This document shows positions 46,401 to 58,600 of a stretch of 64,000 nucleotides of DNA, one piece after another. Position 1 is the stretch's first letter. The number at the start of each line of letters is the position of its first letter. The stretch is from the NCBI GenBank assembly GCA_027604685.1, contig JADHYX010000015.1, positions 57,746 to 121,745 on the forward strand, in the 5' to 3' direction. The notes below the pieces were generated by a model. It saw nothing but the letters and a program-made list of their open reading frames with translations, did no database searches and was not told where the DNA came from. A program made the translations under genes and the position numbers. Origin of the DNA: Lobulomyces angularis. Lineage: Eukaryota > Chytridiomycota > Chytridiomycetes > Lobulomycetales > Lobulomycetaceae.

Positions 46401-47765
46401 ATGTCAGGATCCAATTCAAGGTCGATTGATACTAAATCAAATACTTTGGTTAACTGTAAAACTATTTTAGCCTCTTCAGTCGCAAAAAGTTACATGTAAA
46501 AAAAAGTAACTTGAAAAGTTGAAGTAATTTTTAATTGGCCTTTTGTTAGTTCCCAAATTAAAGAGTCGGTGTTAGGTCTAAGTACTAATGAAACTCCACT
46601 TTTGGTTGGATTTTTAGCGAACAATGATGAATTTGCTAGGAAGTACGCTGAGTGGACCGAAAAAACTTGTAAGAATAAAAGTCTAAGTATTTAATTATTT
46701 TCTAAAATTTTTTCTGGATGTTACTAAGGTAACGAAACAGGAATTAGGTTTGAACTGAGAGAATGTCAAAGAACTGAGTTAGAAAATATGTAACTAGAAT
46801 TTTGAAGAAACTTCAAAGAATATTTGATATATTTTAAATAGTAAAACTGCGACCAAATTTTTTATAGGCTAGATGTTGCTAATTATGATGAAAAAGTCCA
46901 TGGTATAATGGTTTATTATCCAGTGTTTGGTGGCTCTCAGGATCAATATCTTCAGAATTCTATCAGTGTCATGAAAGATGTGGAAGGGTACTTAAATTTT
47001 CAATAGTGATAGCCTTATCAATTTCTTTATAGACTGTGCCATACCTATAGATCTAATATGTATCATAACATCCGTTTTTTAGACCCAATCAAGAAAGAGC
47101 AAAAATGTATTCTACCTTGTACACCTTTGGCTATGTTAAAAGTAACCAATTTTTTTGTTTAAAGAGCTTAACAATTTGTATACTTGAAGATACTGGAATA
47201 TATTGGAGTTTATAATAAAATTTTGACTGAAGGAAATAGGCTTCACGGAAAAACGATAACGGTAATTAATCGCTCAGAAGTTGTTGGCCGTCCTCTAGGT
47301 TGAAGATTTAATGAGAATGTATCTTTTAATACATAGTTAATAAAATAATTTTAGCATCTTTATTGGCAAATGATGGTGCGAATGTGTATTCAGTGGATAT
47401 TAATGACATACTTCTATTTCATCGTGGAGCCGGGATATTAAAGAAAAGGCATGAAGTTTCGGAAACAAAGGTAGTAGTTGATTACCTGATATACTTAACA
47501 TTTTTTTTAGGTGAAATTAGAGGAGGCATTAGCAAAATCTGATGTTGTAATAACAGGAGTACCCTCCCAAGATTATAAACTTGACTCTTCTTTATTAAAA
47601 GAAGGTGTTATTGCAGTGAATTTTTCTAGTTTTAAAAATTTTAATGACGACATAAAAAAAAAAGCATCTATATATGTTCCTAGTGTTGGAAAAGTTACGG
47701 TTGCAATGTTGGAGAGAAATCTGCTGCGATTATATGGATATCAAAAAAAAATTGAAAATTTATAG
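46401..47765 (+). CDS. MTD1: NAD-dependent 5,10-methylenetetrahydrofolate dehydrogenase (MTD1 type)
   Basis: ATG at 46401 (MSGSNSRSIDTKSNTLVNCK). Spliced exons give LSTNETPLLVGFLANNDEFA, RKYAEWTEKT, KVHGIMVYYPVFGGSQDQYL, HTYRSNMYHNIRFLDP, KCILPCTPLAMLKILEYIGV, GKTITVINRSEVVGRPLASL, LANDGANVYSVDINDILLF and AKSDVVITGVPSQDYKLDSS, ending RLYGYQKKIENL. The YYPVFGG and VINRSEVVGRPL signatures identify the monofunctional, NAD-linked yeast Mtd1 rather than the bifunctional FolD/MTHFD enzymes. It oxidises methylene-THF to methenyl-THF in the cytosol for purine synthesis. About 320 aa, seven introns. The frame upstream of 46401 is open but not MTD1-like. Confidence 0.94.
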
Positions 47766-47917
47766 CATTATTTATTGAAAATTTGGTACTTTCTTTCAAG
47801 AATTGATCTAATGTATTAAATTATTTGAATCAAAAAAAACAAAAGAAAGAGAAATTAATTTAATACTATTAAAAAAATTAAATAACCGCTACAAATGAGC
47901 ATTATCTTTACTTTTAA

Positions 47918-49305
47918 TTATGAACATGAAATAATATCTGGTTTTATGAGCCAATGTGGTAAACCAAGAACGAAAATTAAAATTAAAAAACTAAAAACTA
48001 CTGACCCAATGCCATAGAAATATTTCAATCTTAAAGAATTTATATTTTCTAATTCCAAAATAAATGTGGAAATGGTGGTGAGGCAACCACAAAATCCTTC
48101 ACCTACTCCAATCAACAACTTACATGATAAATTATTAACGGTAATTTTTGAAGTGACGGTATGTATTACTCCAAGTAATAATGTACCGATAAGGTTTGCT
48201 TTATCAAAAAAAAAAAAATTTAAATACATTCGAAAATAAAAATAATTAGTATCACCTAAAAATGTTCCGATAGGTAGATCCTTGTTGTTCAAAAATGATA
48301 GCTTATAGCGCAACAAAGTTCCTGTAAAAAAAAAAGTAAGTAAATGTTATTAAAAAAAAAAAAATTGATAAAAATTACCAAACACCCCAAAAAGCAATGA
48401 AAACATATTAATATCGTCAAATTTATTAAATAATAAGGTCAATAATAGAAGGAGAGTAAATAATCCAACAAAAATAACAAAAATATCAAATTTTTTTTCA
48501 CATTTATTAAAGTAAATGTTTTCAGTCCATTGAAAATAAGTAAACTTAGAAGTTACCGTAAAACTAGTAAAAGGAACTTTGTCATGTCTCTCTCTTAAAA
48601 TAAATGAAGATACGTGCTCACCAAATCTGTTATTGTGTGAAATTAAAAAATTAAATTAAAAAAAATGTAGATTGTACCTAAAAAATGCAAAGCATAATGC
48701 AAAATTAAGTATTATGACTGCAGACCCAAAAAAAACCTTCAAAAAAAAAATCTTAATTCAATTAAATTTATTTAAGTTTGAATACGTTTTCAGCAATCGA
48801 ACCATCGGAGATAACAAATTTATTAAATGCGTCAAGAATCCAGGAAGAAAATGTAGTAATAGAGCCACAGAGCCCAGTAGCAAGACCAGTATACAACAAA
48901 AGATACCTATCAAAAAAGTTTAGGAAAAATGTTATTGTTCTTCATATAAATGTTCAATTACCCTTTAGTAAAATAGTTTTTGTTTCTACTAAAAAATCCC
49001 ATTAAAAAGGTACCAAAAATTTGAGGATAAATAATTGTGAAGGTTGCGTTAAAATTCTTTAAGGTTAGCAATTTAACCCGAATAAAAACACCAAATACAG
49101 AAGATATAAAAAATATAGAAATCAAGGCAGGAATATTTATAATTTGAATTAGATTTTTGTTTCCCGCATTTTCGGCAACTTCATCATCCACAATAACATA
49201 ATTTTCTTCACATTCTACTGAACTAAACTTCTGGTTTGGGGGTGAAATATTATTTATTAAATTAGAATTTGAGTTTGATGCAAGCTGTATCTCATTATTT
49301 GACAT
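47918..49305 (-). CDS. FEX1: FEX fluoride exporter (fused two-domain CrcB/Fluc channel)
   Basis: ATG at 49305 starts MSNNEIQLASNSNSNLINN, a cytosolic Asn/Glu-rich tail. The first Fluc domain: IPALISIFFISSVFGVFIRV, IYPQIFGTFLMGFF and LLYTGLATGLCGSITTFSSW. The second: SFLNNKDLPIGTFLGDTN, NLIGTLLLGVIHTVTS, LLIGVGEGFCGCLTTISTFI. Both carry the (G)xCGxxTTF/IS motif that lines the fluoride pore and the GTFLxxxx(N) helix. Fungal FEX proteins are such inverted two-domain fusions in the plasma membrane and protect against fluoride. The last helix ends GLPHWLIKPDIISCS at 47918. About 370 aa in about seven exons. A conserved Asn of the first domain seems to be Gln/Thr-like here (YPQIFGTF). Confidence 0.9.
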
Positions 49306-50596
49306 CAAACATGTATTTACAGAAAAATTTGTGAAAAATTTTTAAATTTTTTTAATAAAAAAAGTAGAATAAGTTTCACACAAATATAACCAGTTGCATT
49401 ATCAGCTTCTGTTACACAAATATTGAATTCAATAGTGTCAATATGTTTTTTAACATCTGGACATAATAAATTAAACATTCAAGCGGAATGAGGAGCCACA
49501 CAAATGCAAAACGAACAATTTTCATCATCACTATCTCAAGAAATTCATCGTACTTATCACAGAAAACAACACTCTTAGGAAACTAAACTCGCTGCCATTT
49601 ATTCATTTCCAAAAGGCGAGTCATTGTATAAAAAACCTTGAAACAAAACATTTAATAATAATATGTCTAGGAATTGAAGATGTTGACAATGGAATAAAGT
49701 TAAATAATTTTAAATCATGTTTTTTGTACAATTCGCATAATTTGAAATAAGAATCTAAATATTTTTCTGTTCGTGCAACTATATCGTAAGCCAATCCTTT
49801 AATGTGAATGTCTGTAGGAAACAAATCTTTTATTTCATTAGCAATCTCTAAATCATACATTGATATTTCAACATTTCATTACCTAAAATATAATCTAGTA
49901 CTCGTCTAATACGTTGTTGTACAATTTTTATATATTCTTTAGATATTCATTAAAATTTCAATTTTTTATTATCATTGTAGAAGTAAACTTTTTAACCTTT
50001 CGAATAAAAATGTTCTTGAATATTAACTATGTAATTTGTATAAAACATTTTTGAAGCATAGATAGCGATTTGTTGAACATTTTTAATTTCTTGATTATTG
50101 TTTGATATAAATTTTTTTTTATTTAGTAATATATAAGTAAAAACACCGACATATAACACATATTCTCTCTTCTTTATTTCTATTACTGATGGTGTGGTTG
50201 TTTAGTAAACAAAAAATTACTTGAAAATCTTATTCAGTGATAATATGTTGTTGGTATCATTGGAGTTAAGTATACACCAATTAACAAATGAGTTGTATGC
50301 ACAGTTAATCTATTAATACTAAAAATTAATGTTTCAATGTTTTTCAATGGGTTTCATCTCCTTTGAATACTTTATCAAAATTAGTTTATTAGTTGAATGT
50401 TTTTGTTGCATTTTTATCACTAATTTTTAAAAAATTCAGTCTTCTTAAAGTGTTTTTGGACACAAAAAAAATGTTCAAAAAGATAATGCCAAAACACTAT
50501 GCTAACACAAAATTTTATTAATTAAAAAAAAAGGCTGTTTATAATAAAAAAATTAAAAAATAAGTGAAATTAGAATTTCACAGTTAATACAACAAT
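49306..50596. other. Spacer between FEX and NSA2, with an orphan minus-strand frame
   Basis: 1.29 kb between two minus-strand genes. Apart from the open frame at 49621-49860 nothing coding is seen; the rest is AT-rich. Confidence 0.55.
49621..49860 (-). pseudogene. Orphan 79-codon frame, possible mobile-element gene remnant
   Basis: MYDLEIANEIKDLFPTDIHI, KGLAYDIVARTEKYLDSYFK, LCELYKKHDLKLFNFIPLST and SSIPRHIIIKCFVSRFFIQ. It has normal amino-acid balance, unlike the noise frames of the AT-rich spacers, so it is or was coding. The segment (L)KLFNFIPLSTSSIPRHIIIK recalls the region before the RuvC core of TnpB/Fanzor-type proteins, but this is a weak impression from memory. Downstream on the same strand (49.6-49.45 kb) coding traces are broken by stops. 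No terminal repeats were found. Confidence 0.3.
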
Positions 50597-51680
50597 TTAC
50601 ACTAATAAAACCTGCAATCCAGAATTAAAAAAAAATTTAATTAATAAAAAATTTTGTTATAAAACTTACAGCATTTATGCACCCATCATTTTCTGGGTTG
50701 TTTGTAATTTGGGCATACTTCCCCCAAACTACCTTACCAGATTGCGTTACCAGTCCTAACTCACTGACGTTAACTTCAATAATTGTTCCTTTTGTCATCA
50801 CTCCCAATTGGGTATACAACGGAGAATTAGGATTTTTTTTAACAGATAAAATTGGTAAACAAAATGTTGCAGCAAGCTCAGGGTGTGTTACGTGCGCTTT
50901 CTTATATCGCATCGCCATTGGGCGAATAAATCTTTCATACTTTGGTGGTTTCCTAGTAAATCCTTCACCAACAAAAGTTGCCTTTGTTATCAATCGTTTC
51001 CATTGTTTTGCTTTAAAAAAAATAAGATTAAATAATAATAATAATAATTAATAAATTTACATTGCTTTTTTCCGGTTTTCATAACTTTAAAAACTTCAGC
51101 CTCCTCTAAACCTTTAACCTTAGGAAGAGGCACTGACCATTTACCAGCTTTCTCTTTTCTTTTCTGCTTGATCATATTAGATAGAACTTTCGCCCTAGTC
51201 TGATTTTCACGATCTAATAGATACGTAGGAACGGCACCTTCGGAAACTGGTTTATCATCAGCTTTATGTTTATTATTCCGTTCCTCGTGCATTTTTATTC
51301 TAAATAAATATTGCTTTTAATTTTTTAATAAAACTTTCAGTAATACGTTTTTTTCATCTGAATCTTTTCTGCATGTCTTTTCTTGTTATAAAGTTTAGCT
51401 TTCAAACCATGTAGCTTCTGCGCCATTGCAGCCTTAGTGTGCACTTCTCTCGCTTCCTTCTTTCGCCTGTTAGATTTTTAGAATTGGTCTGAAACTTTTT
51501 AATATCTTACTTTTTTTCGTCATGGTCCATTCTTCGACCATGCTTTTTGATAGATTCTTCAATGTATTCATTTTGAGGCTATAAAAAACAAAATTTTAGT
51601 GTGCTATTTATCAAATTATTTAAGTATTAGGTAAAGATTTTGTAATAAAGATGTATAAAAACATTATCCAAATTTACCAT
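50597..51680 (-). CDS. NSA2: NSA2 ribosome biogenesis factor (60S)
   Basis: The first exon is just the ATG at 51680, followed by an intron GTAAATTTGG...TTATAG. Then [60 protein letters not shown] sequence ([20 protein letters not shown]), [94 protein letters not shown] and DGCINAVLLV, stop at 50597. NSA2 is an eS8-fold protein of the pre-60S particle, needed for 27S rRNA processing. The sequence is complete, about 260 aa, and collinear with yeast Nsa2. A short (AAT)n run sits inside the intron near 51030-51050. Confidence 0.96.
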
Positions 51681-52099
51681 GTTGAATTTGTTTTGTAAAA
51701 AAAAAAAAATCCAAAAAAAGATAATATGCAAAACTGTGGATTTTAGTGAACGTAATTTTGCTAATATTACGAAAGTATCCATAAATTTAAAAAAAAAAAC
51801 TGAGTGAAGAGTACAAAGTTAGGTTATTAGCACTTTTCCAACAGATGTATATTAGATATGGTTAATTTTACTTCATGTTTCGTTTGTGGGAACTGCTAAG
51901 AAAAGGTGCAAAATTTAGCCAAGATGATCATAATGCAAAGACTACTGGCCATTGAACTTAATATTTTTGAAATTTCTACTCAAAATTGAATTAGAAGTTT
52001 CAAGGTTGAAGCGTTGACATTGATTAAAACTTTTTATTTAGAAAAGTAGAAAAAAGTTGTATTGATATATATAGATACAACAAAAATAATATTGCTGAT
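51681..52099. other. Spacer upstream of NSA2
   Basis: About 420 AT-rich bases holding the NSA2 promoter. Some degraded coding trace of the following pseudogene may start near 51900. Confidence 0.5.
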
Positions 52100-52911
52100 C
52101 TTCTAAGGGAAACCTTAAGAGGAAAAATTCTGGAACTCAAGCTCAACAGGCTGCAATAACTGGTAATTTGGCAACACAGTAATTTAGTGGAATCAATCAA
52201 AATGGAAATGGTGCATTTTCTCAAAGCAGCATTGCATTCATTGGGGGAAATCATGCAACTTTTCAAACAAGTCATTTTCATCAAACTGCAAACATTGCAG
52301 TTTTGTAGAAAAGTGCAGCAGGAATTCAAGGTAATTCCGCAATTAACCAGCAAAACCAAATTTAAATACTGGAAACAATGCTGCAAAATCAAGAAAACTT
52401 GGCAGATGGAAATAATGCTGCTCATCTATAAAATAACAACATAAATATTGCTGGTAACTGGGCTCGCGTTGACGCTTCCAGTGCTGCTACAATTTCATGA
52501 AACCACGCAGGATTTGCTGAAGCAAACACTGCTTCGGTAAATGTTAACCACACTACTATTGCCCACACAAGGAATTATTACACAAAATGGAACAAGAAAA
52601 GGAGGACAAGAAACACTGAGGAATGAACGGAAATGATCCAACTAACTAAAACAATGCGCGGGAAATTACAGACAATTAGCAACAGGAAATCAACAAAATG
52701 GTATTTCCGTTACTGGAAACTTCAATTCAGATGTGCACAAACAAATTTCGGTTTAATTAGTGGAAATCAAGCTCGATATGATCAAAGCAGCGTTGCACAC
52801 ATTAGTGAAATTCATAATGCCACTCAAGTTAACAAGTTAGGTTTTTTTAATAACAAAGCAGGTGCAAGTCAAATTGCTGATGCCAACATTTCTGGAAACA
52901 CTTCTTTTTGA
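52100..52911 (+). pseudogene. Decayed curlin-like Asn/Gln/Ala/Gly repeat protein gene
   Basis: No intact frame spans it, but translation across frames shows repeated N/Q/A/G/S-rich units: SGTQAQQAAITGNLATQ, SGINQNGNGAFSQSSIAFIG, GNHATFQTSHFHQTANIAVL, KSAAGIQGNSAINQQNQI, NINIAGNWARVDASSAATIS, NHAGFAEANTASVNVNHTTI, GNQARYDQSSVAHISEIHNA and NKAGASQIADANISGNTSF. The spacing of Asn-x-Ala and Gln-x-x-Gly-Asn resembles curlin/amyloid beta-solenoid repeats. In the best frame (52112-52360) each in-frame stop (TAA, TAG, TAA) stands where CAA or CAG would fit the repeat, as expected from C-to-T changes, and frameshifts follow further on. The last about 90 codons (52633-52911) remain open. No signal peptide start was found. 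Confidence 0.6.
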
Positions 52912-53309
52912 ATTGGAGAAGAAAAATAAATTATAGTTTTCAAATATTTAATACTATAATTCTTATTTTTTTTTTTAATTTCTATAAATTTTTAGATTTT
53001 TTTTAATATGTAAAAATAGAATTTTTTAGAGTTGGATTAAAAATTTTTTTTTATCTTGCATTATATATTTTTATAATTTAAACTTTTATTTTTAGACAAA
53101 TGGATACATATTATCAAAGATACATTAAACATTTCTTTGTACTTTAAAAATAATATTCTAATATGAAAAATTCCCAGAAGATACTTTTTATAATTCCACC
53201 ATCATATATTTTCTTTATATTATCTATTAAAAAAGCACTAAAATCTATACATTGTACTATATTTAAGGCCATCAACTTGAAAAATAGAATAAACACCTTC
53301 ACCATTTAT
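52912..53309. other. Spacer before the UCK-UPRT gene end
   Basis: About 400 very AT-rich bases, no reading frame supported. Confidence 0.55.
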
Positions 53310-55355
53310 TTAACTTTCATCGTCTTCAGTACCAAAATATCTATCTCCAAAATTACCGATTCCAGGTAATATGTGAAAATGATCATTTAAACCTTGGTCG
53401 AGGGCAGAGGAAATTATTTTAACTGTAGTTTGTGAAAGTTAATGATTGTTCTCTTATTCAGTTTACCTTTAGGAAATGCATTGGCAATGGTATGAACTCC
53501 TTGTGGTGCCGCGATTAAACAACAAAAGTAAATCATTTCTTCTTTAATAGAATGTTCAAGCAAAACTCTAATTGCCATTAAGGCAGCAGCTCCTAAAAAG
53601 TGTTAAGGGAAATTGCAAATTTAAGTTTCCCACCAGTTCCTAATGTTGCATCACACAGCATAATAGAGTGATTTTGAAATTCTGGTAACTTAAAATAATG
53701 CAATGCTGGTTCTCCAGTCCTTGCGTCAGTCTGTATCAAGATCTTTCCAATTCTTATATTATTTACTACTGACCGAAGTGCAATCTCCATACAAGCTCCT
53801 GCTCTAACAATAGATATTCCAGCAATCTAAAATCAAAAATTTAAAAGTTCTAATTGTATGCTAAAGTTAATCCTCCTACCTTTTTCGTTTGCTGTGTTCC
53901 CTTATAAGTCAAATTTAATGGAGTAATGAAATCTTTTTCTTCATACTCAAGTAAACCTAAAGCCCTTTTAAAATTAGATTTCAATAGATTTTTAATTAAT
54001 TTACTTCTCAATAACTAGCCTGGATAATCTATCGGAATAAAATATAAAATCAGGTCTGCTTACGTTCACATCTCGGATTTGAGTATGAATAAATTTAAGT
54101 TGATTACTACTTTTAACTAAAAAAAAATTTTCAGGCAGAGGTTTTGTAGAATCAATTAAGCTTGTTGCAAGTTCATTTCTATTGTTTTAAGAAATATAAT
54201 AAACAACAACAAAAAAAAAAAGGTTATTTTGTAGCCATGCTATAAAAACACATACCTTAACAACATCATTCCTTTCAAATTAAGCTGCCTTAGTACATGC
54301 TTAATACAAACATCAATGGCTGCTGTATTATCTAGACCTCGAGGAATAATTATGTCTGCATACTTCATAGTGGCGTGGATATATTGATCATAGGACGGTT
54401 TTACTAAATAAATTTAGAAATTTAAAATTAACTTTTAAATACCATAAGTAGAATATTGGTGCAAAATTCCCTTCAAATCTCTTCCCCGTTCTAAAATATT
54501 TGAATTTTTTTTTATTTGTTTATTAAGTTACCGGCGATGTCACGCTTCAATCTTCTAGCTAAACGAATATCTGCATCTGTGTCTACATATATCATCAAGT
54601 CCATCTGGTTTCGAACTTTTTCATCAAACAAAGCAAATATTCCTTCGAATATTATTACGTTTGCACCATACACTACCCTTGACTACAAAGTTTAAAGTAA
54701 ATACATTTGGAATACCTTGTTTTGTAGTCTGCTGTGAGTAACAAAGTCATAAATTGGAACATTGACTCTGTTACCAGTTTTTAAATCCGATAAAGTTTGA
54801 ACTAAAAGTTAAAAAAAGTGCGCTTTACTAAAAACCAAAGCATTTTTGTGTATTAAACTTACATAAGCACTCGTAATCAAAGCAAGAAGGATGGTCAAAG
54901 TCATGATTTCCTTTCATAGCATTAGCGCTTTCTTCCCTTTAAAAAAATTGGTAAAATCAAATCAACACAAATAAACCTAGTTAGCGTATTGTAAAACGAA
55001 TCCATACAGAGCAAAACAACCCAAGGCACATTTAATTCTCTAATGATCTTACTAGCTACTGAAGTCTACATTAAAATGTAACAAATTAAAAAAAGTCTTA
55101 AAAATTATAACTTACCTTTCCCGACCCGGAACCACCAGCAATACCTTCGGTTTACAGTTTTTAAAAACATGAGAAAAATTATAAGTTTCTTGAAATTACC
55201 TATAATATAGGGAGTAAACGGTTCCCCACTTTTATTGAACCTTAAATGTATAGTTGCAGAAAGTAAGTAAAAAAAACTGAGTATAAAAATTACCATGGTA
55301 GTCTGCCAGCGGATATCTCTTTGGAAAGATTGGAAGGATGGCGCAGAGTTGTCAT
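53310..55355 (-). CDS. URK1: Uridine kinase fused to UPRT-like domain (UCKL1/Urk1 type)
   Basis: ATG at 55355 gives [20 protein letters not shown], spliced into [14 protein letters not shown] and the P-loop [18 protein letters not shown]. Then [79 protein letters not shown] and [20 protein letters not shown] complete the uridine/cytidine kinase. The second half is phosphoribosyltransferase-like: [70 protein letters not shown]. The PRPP loop is DATLGTGAA rather than the DPMLATGGS of active bacterial UPRT, the form seen in UCKL1-type proteins, so catalysis by this half is uncertain. Pyrimidine salvage in the cytosol. About 520 aa, about ten exons. Confidence 0.92.
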
Positions 55356-55688
55356 TTAAACAGCTTAACAACAAGGAACTGTATTTATATGAATTTAAGT
55401 TTTTTTTTTTTTTAATTTTGGAGTAAATACATCTTACAATTTACATCTAAAATTCTTATTCAGAAGCAACTATTCCTTTTGTATTTTCTTTATTAAAAAA
55501 GATAACTTTCACAACAATTCCATTTCATTCAAAAAGAAAAATGAAAGTGTTGACATAAAGTAAGTATATATTAAGACAAAAAGAAAAATTTAAATATAAC
55601 GTATTTTTTCTAATTACAAAATGAATAATAAATAACAGCTTCTAATTCTAGAGAAGTTCTTTTTTTTATTTTTTTTATTTTTTTATTT
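55356..55688. other. Promoter-side spacer of UCK-UPRT gene
   Basis: 333 AT-rich bases between the uridine kinase start and the end of the REJ-type gene, both minus-strand. Nothing coding seen. Confidence 0.6.
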
Positions 55689-58600
55689 TTACATACTGGC
55701 GTCGTGAAGATTATCTGGGTGATTTTGGTTGTCAGACCGTTGAGTAGCTTCTGCATAACTTGCTACTCTTTCATAATTCTGTGGTGCAACTTAATGTAAA
55801 TTAGAAAAACAAAAATTAAATGTTAAAACCACTGAACTTTAAAGTACATACCAGGAGCTATGTAATCGGATGATTGATCATTAGGCAACATTACCTGACT
55901 TGCATTTACTATTGCATCAGTGTTGTTAGGTTCAGGTACTTGTTTTAGTGCATCAAAATCTTGTTGCGAGTCTGGAACAGGCGCTGGAGGGTCGTTTATA
56001 TCAATTACTACTTGAGGTTCTTTAGTTTGACCGCCATATGAGGCAATAATTGCAGCATCATTATCTTTTCCAGCTACATTGGCACCAGCTGCTCCAAAAG
56101 AAGCCGCAATTGCTGCATCATTTCCAGTAGCACCGTTTATTGCGTTTTTCTTGGATTTTTTTCTCTTTACTATTAGAGCAATGCATGCAATAAGACCAAG
56201 ACCAACAATTCCTCCTCCAACACCCCCTCCTATAGCAGCAGCGCTGGTACTATCACCCGGTATTAAAGTTGGGGTTGCGGTGGCTGTTGTCGTAACTGTA
56301 GGGGTAGCTGAAGGTGTAGCTGTTTCTGTTACTGGCACCTCTTTTACTACTGCTAAAAATGATCCCGCCTTTAAGGAAGAAAACTTAACGACACCACTAT
56401 TTGCAGCTAGGACGGTTGTTCCATTTGTAGCAATTACGGAATCAGTAGATAGAAATTCTATTGTTGCCACGGCTGCCGCGTATTTCGGTTTGTTTAGATA
56501 ACGTTCCTCAAAGTCCTTCGCGACTAGTATCGTTCCAGTCATGTTGGGTGATAGTATCTTTTCACCTGTTGTTTCATCGAAAAGTGAAAAACTTAAAATA
56601 TTTTTGTCAGTTGCTACCAAATTTGAAGTAGCCTCAGATGTTAGCAGTCCTTTTGATGTCACTTCACTGTATGTGTATTGGTAACATTGTGTAGCGCTGA
56701 GAGATGCGACTTGAATATTTCCATAGACAGCAGGGGAAGTTGGGTTTGAGTTTCCAAGTGAATAATTTACGCTAGTTCCTGAGTATTTAAAATCAGATTT
56801 TCCACATTTTTGAACATTAAATTGGCATTTGTTGATCACAGATACTACCAAAAGAAACTTGTTTGCTATTGTGCTTGAAAACACACTATTAGCGTTTAAG
56901 GACGAAATAACAGCATCCAACACCTTGGCAAATTTAGTGGCGGTCGAAGAATCATAACAAGAATCTGCAACGTTTTTGTTGATCAAATTCACAGTTTTTT
57001 CTGTTAAACCAAATAGCTTTAAGCAGGAAGTTTCTTTAAATTTCCAGTTTGTACCAACTGCTGAAAGAAGAATATCTGCAGCGGTAGGGGATTCATTTGT
57101 AGCATCCAAGAACCACTCCTCTGAAGTTACCACTGTTGCCATAAATTCCAAAATTGATAATTGAAGTTCAACGGCCTCTGCATCAGAAGCAATATCTCCG
57201 GGTAAACTACTTTTAACTGTATTAAGTGCAATGACGGCATCGGCAGCATTTTTTGTTGAACCAAAATCTTTAGCCGCATCTTCAATAAAATTGAGACTAT
57301 TTTGGTAAGCGGAGGCTCGTTTTTGCAAAGAACGTTTTTCGATCGAAGGTTTAATTACCTCAAATTCCATAATTTCGGAATAAGTTTCAGAAAAGGCAGA
57401 ATCAATTATTTTTACTTTAATTTGGAAATTTCCAGCAGGATACACATTAGAAAAAAAAGATGATGGGCTGTACCCTCTAATTACACTCCAGTCTGAATTT
57501 GGAACGTCTTTGTTTTTTATGTAAAACAAATATCCTATTGGGTTTGACTTGGCATCAGTTGTCCAGCCAGCGCATTGAATTTTTACTTTATCAGAATATT
57601 CTAAAGTAGGTGCCTGTGAATTAATTTTACAGATACCTCCAGATGGCGCTTCCTTAGTAGTAATAATTATACTTGAGCTACCAGAACTTTTGCTTAACGT
57701 GTCATGAACTTGAACTTTAAAGCAGTACTCTGTACCTGACTTTAACTTTCCAGGAATGAATATTAACGCAGGGTTTCCAGGATCAGTTGCGGTAGTTACT
57801 CCGTTTTCTAAAGGTACAGAGGAGTAAGCTTCTGAGTTACATGATGACTCCGAAGTCCAAGTATACACTAAGTTGGTACTGGAGGAAATAGTACTGTAAT
57901 CCACATTGGCTCTCAAATTAAATGAAGGTGAGAAAGAACTTGGGTTTAACTCTGAGGCAAAGATATTAATAAGTGGAGGTTTTCCCGCTAAAATCGTTAA
58001 AAATGAAGGACTTCCATTAGTTGGAGTGGAGTCATCGCCTTTAACAACCGAAACGTCAATCTGGTAATTTCCCTCTGGAAATTCGCCGGTTTTGTTTACC
58101 CCTTTGCAGCTATCATCAAATGTAATTACTTCCTGATTCTGATTCACACATGGCAAACCAAAATTAGTATCAGTACATTTCCAGGTACAGGCTAAGTTGG
58201 AATAGTCAGTATCTTTTTTTGAAGAGTCTATGATCATAGCCGATAAGATCAATTCACTTGAAGTACCTACACTTCTGGAAGGTCCAGCGCTTACCGTTAG
58301 TAAACTTTTGACCGTTGTCAAAGAGATAGTATAGTTGTACCATTTGTTGAATTGACTATATTTAGCTTGCAGGTTAAATTCATAAGTCGTTTCTGCTTCA
58401 AAGGAGTAAGGCGCAAAAACTTGGGTAGCACGGCTTGGGTTACTTAAATTTAATTTTTCATCAGCGGAAATCCAGTTAAATTCCACGGTATCACTAATGT
58501 TACAGGCTGAGATGGTAGTTGCTGAAGCTCTTAAATAATTACTAGAAGATACTGGGAGAGCACCATAACCGTTATCACTAGTAATTATCACAAATGGTAC

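Noticed and set aside
52100..52911. Reassigned stop codons (TAA/TAG read as Gln) as in some ciliates
   Set aside because: Every housekeeping gene here (ARL8, NSA2, MTD1, eS25) ends at TAA/TAG/TGA exactly at the family's usual C-terminus, and the repeat gene also has frameshifts; decay is simpler.
56079..56501. Long open frames antisense to the REJ-type gene
   Set aside because: They mirror the dense Ser/Thr/Ala coding of the 5-kb exon on the other strand and show no family features; shadow frames.
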